10,000 bases of DNA from Candidatus Hydrogenedens sp. (GCA_020216745.1 JAIWNQ010000123.1:1-10000), one strand, 5' to 3'; positions 1 through 6,669 are shown, counted from the first letter of the stretch. Translations and numbers: made by a program. The notes: a model not told the origin generated them from the sequence alone.

Positions 1-843
1 GGTGTCCAAATAGGAGACAGTATACCTATTATTCGTCGATGCATCTTTAGGACATCGGATAGTATAGATACTGTTTCACCCACATCTATCTACATTAAGG
101 ATAATCAAAGCAGTTCCAATCCTTCCAACTCTTTAGGTGATATTAATGACCCTAATACAGGCTGGAATACTTTTGAGTTAGAATCCGGTAAAGCAATTAT
201 TAATGAAAGGTCAACTCCAATCATAGCGGACAATAATGATTGGGGAACAGAGGATACAACTTCATTAGTTGAAGGAAATGTTAAAATTAATTATGCATTA
301 AAAAAAGGCTCTGCTCTTGTAGCTTCTTCACTTTCATTTGTTGTTTGGAATGCTTCAAACAAACAATCTGTACTAAATGCTACTATCTCATTGAGTCCTT
401 CTGTATATCCACCACTCTCCCAAAATACAAATGGTGTATACACCTTCAGTTCTATTCCAGAAGGGACATACAATGTTACCATCACTGCCCCCAGTTTCCA
501 AAACCATTCATTAACCACAACTGTACCAGCGGGAAATATAAAATCCGAGTCTGTTGCACTAAAACCTGTAACAACACAAGAAGGTTCCAATGACGGAACT
601 CATGATGGCTCTCCTGATGGCTCTGTTGATGGCTCAAATGAAGGTGCCGTTGACGGAACACATGATGGCTCTAATGATGGTACAAACGAAGGACAAACAA
701 ATGAAGGAGAACCAACCAAACCTGTAAAAAAATGCGGTTGTAATCAAAAGGGCAACAATACTTCCATTTCAGAAATAGCGATAATAAGTTTAGCGATTTC
801 AATGCTTGGAATGTATCGACCTAAGAAAAATAAACGATTATAA
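1..843 (+). CDS. Exported/surface protein, C-terminal part (carboxypeptidase-regulatory-like domain, DG repeats, sorting signal); 5' end outside window
   Basis: The frame is open from base 1 with no start codon, so only the last 280 residues are visible. Residues about 111-190 read as a carboxypeptidase-regulatory-like or Ig-like beta-sandwich domain, with the typical NGVYTFSSIPEGTYNVTI core. Residues 194-237 are a low-complexity linker of Asp-Gly/Glu-Gly units (DGT, DGS, NEG) spaced every four residues. A Lys-Lys-Cys-Gly-Cys motif follows at 243-247, then a hydrophobic helix at about 256-272, and the tail RPKKNKRL. Linker, Cys motif, membrane helix and basic end together resemble tripartite C-terminal sorting or anchoring signals (MYXO-CTERM, Synerg-CTERM and PEP-CTERM type). 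That implies export across the inner membrane, then retention or processing at the surface. The N-terminal visible 100 residues (Ser/Asn/Thr-rich) are not recognised. Function and ligand are unknown. It ends 2 bases before the convergent mltG. Confidence 0.8.
   Translation, partial: GVQIGDSIPIIRRCIFRTSDSIDTVSPTSIYIKDNQSSSNPSNSLGDINDPNTGWNTFELESGKAIINERSTPIIADNNDWGTEDTTSLVEGNVKINYALKKGSALVASSLSFVVWNASNKQSVLNATISLSPSVYPPLSQNTNGVYTFSSIPEGTYNVTITAPSFQNHSLTTTVPAGNIKSESVALKPVTTQEGSNDGTHDGSPDGSVDGSNEGAVDGTHDGSNDGTNEGQTNEGEPTKPVKKCGCNQKGNNTSISEIAIISLAISMLGMYRPKKNKRL
580..708 (+). repeat. Asp-Gly / Glu-Gly tetrapeptide-repeat coding tract
   Basis: About ten degenerate 12-base units encode x-x-[DE]-G with Ser/Thr after the Gly, for example DGTHDGSPDGSVDG and NEGAVDGTHDGSNDG. 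Two units read almost identically at DNA level (gacggaac[ta]catgatggctct, at 592 and 652), which suggests recent internal duplication. At protein level it is an acidic, flexible linker between the beta-sandwich domain and the Cys-Gly-Cys/membrane anchor. Acidic DG repeats can bind calcium, but no complete calcium-binding consensus is evident. Confidence 0.75.
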
Positions 844-845
844 TC

Positions 846-1916
846 TTACTTTTGTCCCTTATTATCAACGTTTGAAGAATTATTATTTTTTAGTTCCTTT
901 TTATAATTTTTAACGGCAGTAATATGTTCATCTATTGTTTTGCTAAACGTATGTGTCCTATTATCACCATTTGATACAAAATATAAATAATCCCCATCCG
1001 TAGGTGATATAACTGCCCGAATACTTTGAATTCCTGGATTACATATTGGTGTAGGTGGTAACCCTTTATATTTGTATGTATTATAGGGAGAATCTATTAA
1101 TTTATCTTGTTCTGTAAGTAATTCACCATACTTTTGATTTGCATACTGAAGAGTAGCATCTATTTGAAGCAACATTCCCTTCTTTAACCTGTTATATATT
1201 ACCTGAGCAATCAATGGTCTCTCGTCATCTATCTTAGACTCTTCTTCAACTAATGATGCAATTATAATTGTTTTATATCTTTCTTCTTCTGATACATTAA
1301 TTTTATATTCCTCACATAATTTATCCCAATTTTTATTAAATTGCTTCATCATTGCATCTGCCAATTCTCTCATACTTGGAACTTCCTCAAACATATATGT
1401 TCCAGGCATTAAAAAACCCTCAACAGTCGGTCCAGGTATTCCTTTCTCTTTTGCATATTCACTTGAATTTACAAGATTTAAAAACTCCTCTGGATTGGGT
1501 GTTATATCTGCTATCTGCTTATTCGTCAATCCTTCTGGGACAGTTATTTTATAAACATAAATAGGTCTAACTGGCCCTTTTTTTATCAATTCATATATTT
1601 GGCGAATAGAAACACCATTAGGAATAGAATAAATCCCATACTTAATATTCTTATCTTCACCCTCTAACTTCAAAAAAATCAAAAAAAATATTTCGTGTGG
1701 GATTAAATTATTCTCTTTCAATATAGTAGCCACATTTCTGGCTGTACTTCCCTTTGGAATAGTTATTTCCACTTGCTCACCAGGGACAGCATCTCTCACC
1801 ATATAAATATATAGACTTAAACTAATACCAGCAGAAATAAAAATTAAAAAAACAAACATTGCCAATAATAAACATAAAATTGTCAGCCAATTTCTTTTCT
1901 TTAAATGTTTTGGCAT
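846..1916 (-). CDS. mltG: Endolytic murein transglycosylase MltG (YceG family)
   Basis: MltG cleaves nascent peptidoglycan glycan strands in the periplasm and is thought to terminate their elongation. The 356-residue protein has one N-terminal membrane helix (about 12-39) after a basic start (PKHLKKRN), giving a cytoplasmic N terminus and periplasmic body. A LysM-like subdomain lies at about 46-115 (VEITIPKGSTARNVATIL). The catalytic YceG domain follows, with IASLVEEES at 219-227, where Glu224 matches the catalytic Glu218 of the E. coli enzyme. It also has LQIDATLQY (250-258) and the SPYNTYKYKGLPPTPICNPG signature (276-295). Length is normal. The tail after about 343 (NNNSSNVDNKGQK) is a low-complexity extension. 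The ATG at 1916 lies 13 bases after the ruvX stop, and only a weak AAGG (1933-1936) sits too far upstream, so translation is probably coupled to ruvX. The yqgF-mltG order is conserved in many bacteria. Confidence 0.95.
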   Translation of the reverse strand: MPKHLKKRNWLTILCLLLAMFVFLIFISAGISLSLYIYMVRDAVPGEQVEITIPKGSTARNVATILKENNLIPHEIFFLIFLKLEGEDKNIKYGIYSIPNGVSIRQIYELIKKGPVRPIYVYKITVPEGLTNKQIADITPNPEEFLNLVNSSEYAKEKGIPGPTVEGFLMPGTYMFEEVPSMRELADAMMKQFNKNWDKLCEEYKINVSEEERYKTIIIASLVEEESKIDDERPLIAQVIYNRLKKGMLLQIDATLQYANQKYGELLTEQDKLIDSPYNTYKYKGLPPTPICNPGIQSIRAVISPTDGDYLYFVSNGDNRTHTFSKTIDEHITAVKNYKKELKNNNSSNVDNKGQK

Positions 1917-1929
1917 GTTTTATACACTA

Positions 1930-2358
1930 CTACCTTCTTTTTTCACGTTCAAGATACATTTCTAACAACTTTGCCGCTGCAATCTTATCAACTACACCCC
2001 GTTGTTTTTTTATGCTCAGGCCAATGTTTGTTAACATCTTTTGTGCTGATGTGGTCGTCAATCGTTCATCCACAAGTTCAATATCTACATTCTGTATATT
2101 TTCTTTTATCTCTCTATAAAATTCTCGTACTTTTCCAGATTGTATCCCTTCTTTCCCATCTAATTGTAATGGTAATCCTATAATTATTTTTTTGATATCC
2201 TTATCTATAACTATTTTTTGTATCTCTTTTATACAATCTTCCGTTTTCCTTAAATCAATAACTAAAAGTGGAAAAGCAAAAATCCGCAACGGGTCGCTAA
2301 TAGCAACACCTACTCTTACTTCTCCATAATCAATTGCTAATACTCTACCTTCTTTCAA
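1930..2358 (-). CDS. ruvX: YqgF/RuvX family putative pre-16S rRNA nuclease / Holliday junction resolvase-like protein
   Basis: This is an RNase H-fold nuclease of the YqgF family, linked to 16S rRNA 5'-end maturation and historically called a Holliday junction resolvase homologue. It is cytoplasmic and 142 residues long, normal for the family. Hallmarks are LAIDYGEVRVGVAISD (7-22, with acidic Asp10), IIIGLPLQLDG (58-68), DERLTTTSA (97-105, with Asp97/Glu98) and DKIAAAKLLE (124-133, with Asp124). These supply the expected acidic active-site residues. The start codon is TTG: no in-frame ATG or GTG fits, and AGGA at 2367-2370 lies 8 bases upstream. The protein begins just before the DYG motif, as in homologues. 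It heads the ruvX-mltG unit, and a divergent gene starts about 100 bases away. Confidence 0.93.
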   Translation of the reverse strand: MKEGRVLAIDYGEVRVGVAISDPLRIFAFPLLVIDLRKTEDCIKEIQKIVIDKDIKKIIIGLPLQLDGKEGIQSGKVREFYREIKENIQNVDIELVDERLTTTSAQKMLTNIGLSIKKQRGVVDKIAAAKLLEMYLEREKRR

Positions 2359-2366
2359 TATTTTAA

Positions 2367-2370
2367 TCCT
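2367..2370 (-). promoter_or_regulatory. Ribosome binding site supporting the TTG start of ruvX
   Basis: AGGA on the minus strand lies 8 bases before the TTG at 2358-2356. It decides the start, because no other start codon is available in frame upstream of the DYG active-site motif. Confidence 0.6.
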
Positions 2371-2418
2371 ATTTTGTTATTTCAATTTATACTCTATTTT
2401 TCCTATAATTATCTATCC

Positions 2419-2445
2419 TTGTTGTATTAAAGTATAAATTATAAT
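2419..2445 (+). promoter_or_regulatory. Possible sigma-70-type promoter in the divergent ruvX / unknown-gene spacer
   Basis: A perfect TATAAT at 2440-2445 (+) has a TTGTTG at 2419-2424, but the 15-base spacer is short. Transcription starting 6-8 bases downstream would leave a leader of only about 12 bases before ATG 2463. A minus-strand TATAAT overlaps it at 2438-2443, so both divergent genes could be served from the same AT-rich patch. The region is so AT-rich that chance matches are likely. Confidence 0.3.
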
Positions 2446-2452
2446 ATGTTTT

Positions 2453-2456
2453 GGAG
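2453..2456 (+). promoter_or_regulatory. Ribosome binding site fixing the start of the unknown gene at 2463
   Basis: GGAG is followed by six bases and then ATG. The alternative upstream TTG (2451) overlaps this site, so the shorter protein is preferred. Confidence 0.65.
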
Positions 2457-2462
2457 AATAAT

Positions 2463-3143
2463 ATGCATCAGGAAGATCGGCCTATTCATTTTTCCATCGA
2501 ATTAATTCACAATCCAACTCCCATCAATAAAGAACAATTACAACGACTTTATTATGACTTAGTGGGAACATCTGTTTCTTACGACAGCATCGATTTCAGT
2601 TTTCCGATGCAAACACGATTTTATTCAACTCGTGGGAATCGAAGTCAATCCATTGTCTTATTTCTCATCGACCGCACATTAATCATTGAAGAATGGGCAT
2701 CTATTACCTTTGATGAATTCTTAAATAAAGTTAAAGAACTTTCACCTCGTATCCTATCAGCAAGAAATCAACCTGTCTTCCTTGCTCATACAGGGACACT
2801 AAGGTCAACCTATGCTCTGACAAGATATGAGGACTCAAAAATTTTAATCTTAGAAAAATTATTAAATCAAAAACAAGAATTAATAATTGACCACTTTGGC
2901 AGACCTACCACAGCTGTCGGGGTAAAATTGATTTTTCCTGAATCAAATGACACACCAGGCATTTACCACGTGCTTATTGAGTCTTTTCGACATAGTAAAA
3001 AGGAACTGTTTGTAGAAGTTCGTGGCATCTTCGGAAGAACTATAGTAACAAATCAAAATATCCATCTAATTTTAGAAAACTTGCAAGATATGAGAGAGTT
3101 TCTGGTAAAGAGAATTCAACCTTTTCTTTCCCAATTCGATTAG
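2463..3143 (+). CDS. Conserved-looking protein of unknown function, 226 residues
   Basis: I do not recognise this protein. I place the start at ATG 2463, because GGAG at 2453-2456 sits 6 bases before it. The TTG at 2451 would overlap that ribosome binding site and has none of its own. The protein starts MHQEDRPIHF and is soluble, with no signal peptide, no membrane segment and no cysteine. From sequence texture it alternates beta-strand-like stretches (RSQSIVLFLIDRTLIIEEW, PTTAVGVKLIFP, GIYHVLIESF, ELFVEVRGIFG) with helices (KEQLQRLYYDLV, FDEFLNKVKEL, LQDMREFLVKRIQPFL). That suggests two alpha/beta halves. The strand-rich pattern and length faintly recall sporadically distributed families such as TIGR04255, but I would not assign it. 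It is monocistronic, divergent from ruvX, and convergent with the aldo/keto reductase (24-base gap, no clear terminator hairpin). Confidence 0.8.
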   Translation: MHQEDRPIHFSIELIHNPTPINKEQLQRLYYDLVGTSVSYDSIDFSFPMQTRFYSTRGNRSQSIVLFLIDRTLIIEEWASITFDEFLNKVKELSPRILSARNQPVFLAHTGTLRSTYALTRYEDSKILILEKLLNQKQELIIDHFGRPTTAVGVKLIFPESNDTPGIYHVLIESFRHSKKELFVEVRGIFGRTIVTNQNIHLILENLQDMREFLVKRIQPFLSQFD

Positions 3144-3167
3144 AATCATCTCACTTCTTCTTGTTAC

Positions 3168-4148
3168 CTACCAGCCTCTTACTCTATAAATCTCCAGAGG
3201 CTCTCTATCTGTCGCCGAAGGTGGTATATATGATAAATTAGAAATGTCTGTCCATTCCTCCTCTGTTATCTTTACATTAACACATCCTACAACTTCTTTA
3301 AACTGCTCTAATGTCCTTGCCCCAACTAATATTGATGTAACACATGGATGGCTTTTAACCCAAGCCCCAGCAAGAACAGCGGGAGAAATTCCCTTTTTCT
3401 CTGCATATTCAACAAATCTCTTGGTTATTTCTACATAAATTGGATTCTCATATCTTTTCTGATACATCTTATTCTCATCTAATCTGCCTTTACCTCCCTT
3501 CAGATATTTTCCCGTCAACATGCCAGCACCCAGAACATTATAAGGAACAACTGCAAGGTTTTCATGTTTAGCCAACGGCAAGATTTCCACTTCTACTTGC
3601 CGTTTAAGAAGACTGTACATAGGTTGTATACAAACAACAGGCGCATAATGATATTCTCTTGCTACTGCAATTGCCTTCATTATTTGCCATGCAGAGAAGT
3701 TAGAAATGCCCATATAAAGAACTTTCCCCTGCATAATCAATGTATGTACCGCTTCTAAAGAATACTCTATAGATGTGTCCTCATCCCAATGATGAAGATA
3801 AAGTATATCAAGGTATTCTGTCTTCAATCTTCGTAAAGACTCTTCTACAGATTGGATAATATTCTTTTTTGATAATCCTTCATTATTTATCCCTTTTTGT
3901 GATGGGAAAAATACCTTTGAAGCAATAATAATATCTTTACGCTTGTCACCTATCCATTCACCTACAATCTTTTCTGTTTCCCCTTTATTGTAATTGTGAG
4001 CAGTATCAAAAAAGTTTATACCTATATCATAAGCACAATCCATAATTTTGAAACTAACTTCTTTATCTGCCTCATTACCAAATGTCATTGTCCCCAAACA
4101 TATTTCTGAAACTTTCAAGCCTGATTTTCCTAATGGAACATAGTTCAT
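3168..4148 (-). CDS. Aldo/keto reductase (NADPH-dependent oxidoreductase)
   Basis: This is a 326-residue cytosolic TIM-barrel oxidoreductase that reduces carbonyl compounds with NAD(P)H; the substrate cannot be told from sequence. The family opening MNYVPLGKSGLKVSEICLGTMTFG is complete. The catalytic tetrad can be read as Asp48 (INFFDTAHNY), Tyr53, Lys78 (IASKVF) and His119 (LDILYLHHWD). Cofactor-side motifs are GISNFS (147-152), the IQPMYSLL strand (174-181) and SILVGARTLEQ (272-282), typical of the 2'-phosphate binding region. The ATG at 4148 is supported by AAGGGAGA at 4156-4163, 7 bases upstream. It lies 40 bases downstream of tRNA-Met on the same strand with no hairpin between, so read-through is possible. 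Family assignment is firm, the physiological role is not. Confidence 0.95.
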   Translation of the reverse strand: MNYVPLGKSGLKVSEICLGTMTFGNEADKEVSFKIMDCAYDIGINFFDTAHNYNKGETEKIVGEWIGDKRKDIIIASKVFFPSQKGINNEGLSKKNIIQSVEESLRRLKTEYLDILYLHHWDEDTSIEYSLEAVHTLIMQGKVLYMGISNFSAWQIMKAIAVAREYHYAPVVCIQPMYSLLKRQVEVEILPLAKHENLAVVPYNVLGAGMLTGKYLKGGKGRLDENKMYQKRYENPIYVEITKRFVEYAEKKGISPAVLAGAWVKSHPCVTSILVGARTLEQFKEVVGCVNVKITEEEWTDISNLSYIPPSATDREPLEIYRVRGW

Positions 4149-4188
4149 AAAACCATCTCCCTTATAATAACCTTATATAAAGAGAAAG

Positions 4189-4262
4189 TGGCGGCGCAGG
4201 GATTCGAACCCCGGACACGCGGATTATGATTCCGCTGCTCTAACCAACTGAGCTACGCCGCC
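4189..4262 (-). tRNA. tRNA-Met(CAU), elongator type
   Basis: The reverse complement folds into a standard 74-base cloverleaf. The acceptor stem is GGCGGCG/CGCCGCC, with D arm GTAGCTCAGTTGGTTAGAGC. The anticodon stem is GCGGA/TCCGC around the loop ATCATAA, with CAT as anticodon. The T arm is CCGGG-GTTCGAA-TCCCTG-like, and the discriminator is A. It has a paired first acceptor base pair (G1-C72), unlike initiator tRNA. Overall similarity to bacterial elongator tRNA-Met argues against initiator or tRNA-Ile2. The 3' flank reads ACTTTC, so CCA is not encoded and must be added by a nucleotidyltransferase. Confidence 0.95.
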
Positions 4263-4274
4263 GTAAGGAATATA

Positions 4275-4304
4275 ATTATAACAAATACGCTTTTTATTAT
4301 ACAA
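4275..4304 (-). promoter_or_regulatory. Promoter of tRNA-Met
   Basis: On the minus strand, TTGTAT (4304-4299) and a perfect TATAAT (4280-4275) are separated by 18 bases. The -10 ends 12 bases before the mature tRNA 5' end, giving a predicted short leader of about 5 bases, as expected for a stable RNA gene. Confidence 0.55.
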
Positions 4305-4434
4305 CAGTTCAAGAGATATCTACTCTCACCAACATGTTTATTGTGTCCAATGATAATGTTAATTTAAAGTCGTTTTATTACAATTTTTTTTCTTATACTA
4401 ATTATAAATTTACTAACAATTTAGGAGTAAATAC

Positions 4435-5202
4435 ATGACAGTTGTACTTTCTTGGAATATTAACGGATTCCGTTCCATCTTGAAAAAAGGATTTATTGAA
4501 TGGCTTGAAAAAGTATCGCCAGATATTATTTGCTTGCAGGAAACCAAATTAAAACCTTCTGATATAAATGACAATACTCTCCCTATACCATCACATTATC
4601 ACACGTATTGGAGTTGTGCAAAAAAACCCGGTTATAGTGGAACTGCTTTTTTCAGTAAAAATAAACCCATCCAAATAATAGAAATAGATGACCCCGACTT
4701 TACAAATGAAGGTAGACTCCAAATAGCTGAGTTCAGTAATTTTATTCTCTTCAATTCATACTGGCCTAACAGTCAAGAGGAAAAAAAACGACTTCCTTAC
4801 AAACTTGAATTTATTGATAAATTACAAAAAACACTCCTTAATTTCGTTAAAAAGAAGAGGAAAAATATCCTCGTATGTGGAGACTTTAATATAGCACACA
4901 CAGAAATTGACCTTGCCCGACCTAAAGAAAATGAAAATCATGCTGGATACTATCCTGAAGAAAGGGAAGCCATGACAAAATTCTTGAATGCAGGTTTTGT
5001 AGATACATTTCGGATGTTTTGCAAAGAAGGAGGACATTATACATGGTGGTCGTATCGAACAAATGCCAGAGCTCGGAATATCGGTTGGAGAATTGACTAT
5101 CATGTGGTAAATGAAGCATTTAAGAAACAAATTAAACGGTCATGGATATTATCTGATGTTCTCGGCTCTGACCATTGTCCCATAGGTGTTGAGATTATAT
5201 AA
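4435..5202 (+). CDS. xth: Exodeoxyribonuclease III / AP endonuclease (XthA/ExoA family)
   Basis: This is a Mg-dependent base-excision-repair enzyme that cuts DNA 5' of abasic sites and trims 3' ends. The 255-residue length is normal for the EEP-fold ExoIII family. Active-site motifs are in order: SWNING (6-11, Asn8), ICLQETK (32-38, with Glu36 binding metal), NSYWPN (107-112, Tyr109), CGDFNIAHTEIDL (148-160, Asp150 and Asn152), GWRIDY (217-222, Asp221) and GSDHCPI (244-250, the Asp246-His247 pair). All catalytic residues are present. The ATG at 4435 has AGGAG at 4423-4427 with a 7-base spacer. It is followed 14 bases later by a PduO-like gene on the same strand, so the two are probably co-transcribed. 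The 172-base spacer upstream (4263-4434) contains several AT-rich -10-like boxes, none with a convincing -35 on the plus strand. Confidence 0.96.
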   Translation: MTVVLSWNINGFRSILKKGFIEWLEKVSPDIICLQETKLKPSDINDNTLPIPSHYHTYWSCAKKPGYSGTAFFSKNKPIQIIEIDDPDFTNEGRLQIAEFSNFILFNSYWPNSQEEKKRLPYKLEFIDKLQKTLLNFVKKKRKNILVCGDFNIAHTEIDLARPKENENHAGYYPEEREAMTKFLNAGFVDTFRMFCKEGGHYTWWSYRTNARARNIGWRIDYHVVNEAFKKQIKRSWILSDVLGSDHCPIGVEII

Positions 5203-5216
5203 AAGGTTGGTTTAAT

Positions 5217-5798
5217 ATGAAAAAATCTTACGTTACAACAAAACAAGGAGACAAGGGAAAAACAAAATTACCTGATGGACATTGGGTTTTAAAGGATTCG
5301 GAAATCATTGAATGTCTTGGTTCTTTAGACAGTCTCCGTGCTAACTTATCATATCTTAGATTGCAAATTTTACAATCAGACAATCCACATAAAATATTCC
5401 TTTCTGAGACACTTTTATGGCTTATTCATTGCTGTTTCATAACTGGAACACAAATATCCGACCCTTCTGGTGTATTAGTTCCATCCAACCATCCTCGATT
5501 AAGTCAAAAACACTTAAATCAATTAGAACAATGGCAAGCACAATTGGAAGAACAACTTCAATTACCAAGAAAGTTTATTGCATCCGCTAACAATCCTATT
5601 TCTGCTTATGCAGATATAGTAACCACAGTAGCAAGAGAATTTGAACGTAGATTGATTACTTTAAAGAAAAATCAACCCGAGACAATTAATGAAGTATTTG
5701 TACCTTTTTATAATCGTTTGAGTGATTTTTTGTTTATCATTGCACGAATTTTGGATAACGACAATTTCAATACTGTGGACTATACACTTATCCAGTAG
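5217..5798 (+). CDS. PduO/MMAB-type ATP:cob(I)alamin adenosyltransferase homologue, degenerate active site
   Basis: The 193-residue protein matches the PduO family end to end. It has the ATP-binding start TTKQGDKGKTKLPDG (7-21), LGSLDSLRANLSYL (34-47, with Asp38), a helical middle, KFIASANNPISAYADIVTTVAREFERR (119-145) and FYNRLSDFLFIIAR (164-177). Canonical enzymes transfer adenosyl from ATP to cob(I)alamin. Aligned without gaps to Lactobacillus reuteri PduO, Phe112 (F120), Arg132 (R140), Glu135 (E143) and the NRLSD motif are kept. The PGG loop has become Ser-Ala-Asn, the helix His is Asp133, and Arg128, which pairs with the conserved Asp35, is Thr136. The second Arg of the RRAER motif is Glu141. 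Activity is therefore uncertain: it may be a divergent enzyme or a repurposed cobalamin/ATP-binding protein. The ATG follows AAGG (5203-5206) 14 bases after the xth stop. Confidence 0.85.
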   Translation: MKKSYVTTKQGDKGKTKLPDGHWVLKDSEIIECLGSLDSLRANLSYLRLQILQSDNPHKIFLSETLLWLIHCCFITGTQISDPSGVLVPSNHPRLSQKHLNQLEQWQAQLEEQLQLPRKFIASANNPISAYADIVTTVAREFERRLITLKKNQPETINEVFVPFYNRLSDFLFIIARILDNDNFNTVDYTLIQ

Positions 5799-5809
5799 AA
5801 AACCTGTTC

Positions 5810-6649
5810 TTACACCGATGAATTTAATACTTTTTCTACAAAATTTTTCAACCCATTGATATAGTTATCTCCCGTTATAATAAACCCCTCATTATGGTCA
5901 CCTGTAATCTCCAAAAATTCCTTCTCACATTCCAATAATTCAAATATTTTTTTACCGTGATAATACTTGATAATAGTATCCTGTGGACTATGTATAACTA
6001 AAACAGGAGATTTAATGTTTTTCACTTTCTTTTTCGTACAAAACTCATTCCTCTTCGCAAACCGCTCTGGAAACCATGAAAAGACATCTTTCGCCACATC
6101 AATTGTTGAAAGGAACGTACTTTCAAGGATTACCCCCGCACAACCTACCTTCGTTGCTAAATCTGCCGTTACCGCACCACCTAAAGAACGGCCAAAAAGA
6201 ATTATATTCCTTGGTGAATATCCCTTTTTTTCTATTAAATACCTCCACATTGCTAATGCATCGTTACAACATCTCTCTTCTGAAGGTTTTCCTGTTGACT
6301 GACCATATCCACCATAATCATACACTAAAACGCTTAAACCTAACTTGCGAAAAATACCTACCGATTCCAATCGGTCTGCAATATTCCCTGCATTTCCATG
6401 AGAGAAAAGAACAATCCCTTTTGAACCTTCAACAGGGATATACCAACCGTGTGTTTTTTCTTTATCAACAGTAGCAAATATATCTTCATACTTCCAGTTA
6501 TAGTAAGCAGGCGTTCTATAAATATAAGATGTTCTTTGATAAAGTATATTTGGAAAGATATATTTAGCAAATAACGAAAATGTATACATAATAAAAACAA
6601 TAAATAGTATTATAAATAAATATAAATATTTGTATTTAATCAATTTCAT
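5810..6649 (-). CDS. Membrane-anchored alpha/beta hydrolase (YfhR/BEM46/ABHD13-like)
   Basis: This 279-residue serine hydrolase has an N-terminal membrane anchor (about 8-30, LYLFIILFIVFIMYTFSLF). The catalytic domain follows. Motifs are FSHGNAGN (82-89, oxyanion hole), YDYGGYGQSTGKPSE (110-124), the nucleophile elbow FGRSLGG (152-158, Ser155), VIHSPQDTIIKY (218-229, Asp224) and GDHNEGF (250-256, His252). The triad Ser155-Asp224-His252 is therefore complete. Relatives of this family include membrane-bound esterase or thioesterase-like hydrolases of mostly unknown substrate. Length is typical. The ATG at 6649 is 20 bases after the araD stop and has no recognisable Shine-Dalgarno sequence, so translation may depend on coupling with araD. 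It is the last gene of the leftward cluster and converges with the PduO homologue (11-base gap, no hairpin). Confidence 0.93.
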   Translation of the reverse strand: MKLIKYKYLYLFIILFIVFIMYTFSLFAKYIFPNILYQRTSYIYRTPAYYNWKYEDIFATVDKEKTHGWYIPVEGSKGIVLFSHGNAGNIADRLESVGIFRKLGLSVLVYDYGGYGQSTGKPSEERCCNDALAMWRYLIEKKGYSPRNIILFGRSLGGAVTADLATKVGCAGVILESTFLSTIDVAKDVFSWFPERFAKRNEFCTKKKVKNIKSPVLVIHSPQDTIIKYYHGKKIFELLECEKEFLEITGDHNEGFIITGDNYINGLKNFVEKVLNSSV

Positions 6650-6669
6650 TTAATAAACGATATAAAACA

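Noticed and set aside
291..590. 99-residue minus-strand open frame
   Set aside because: It lies wholly antisense to the carboxypeptidase-regulatory-like domain, whose plus frame has clear homology-type motifs. No ribosome site and no recognisable protein.
580..708. CRISPR-like or tandem intergenic repeat
   Set aside because: The periodicity is 12 bases and is explained by the in-frame DG tetrapeptide repeat. There are no spacers.
1859..2183. Two plus-strand open frames over the mltG/ruvX junction
   Set aside because: They are antisense to well-supported ruvX and mltG active-site regions. Their composition (Cys/Phe/Ser/His-rich) is typical of antisense shadow frames.
2451..2462. TTG start adding MENN to the unknown protein
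   Set aside because: The TTG overlaps the GGAG that serves ATG 2463 and lacks a ribosome site of its own.
4149..4188. Possible terminator between tRNA-Met and the aldo/keto reductase
   Set aside because: Only short AT-only inverted complementarity around TTATA/TATAA is present, with no GC-containing stem followed by a T run.
4822..5130. Minus-strand open frames of 102 and 65 residues
   Set aside because: They are antisense to the catalytic half of exonuclease III and show no motif or ribosome site.
5967..6474. Plus-strand open frames of 111 and 132 residues
   Set aside because: They are antisense to the alpha/beta hydrolase with its complete catalytic triad.
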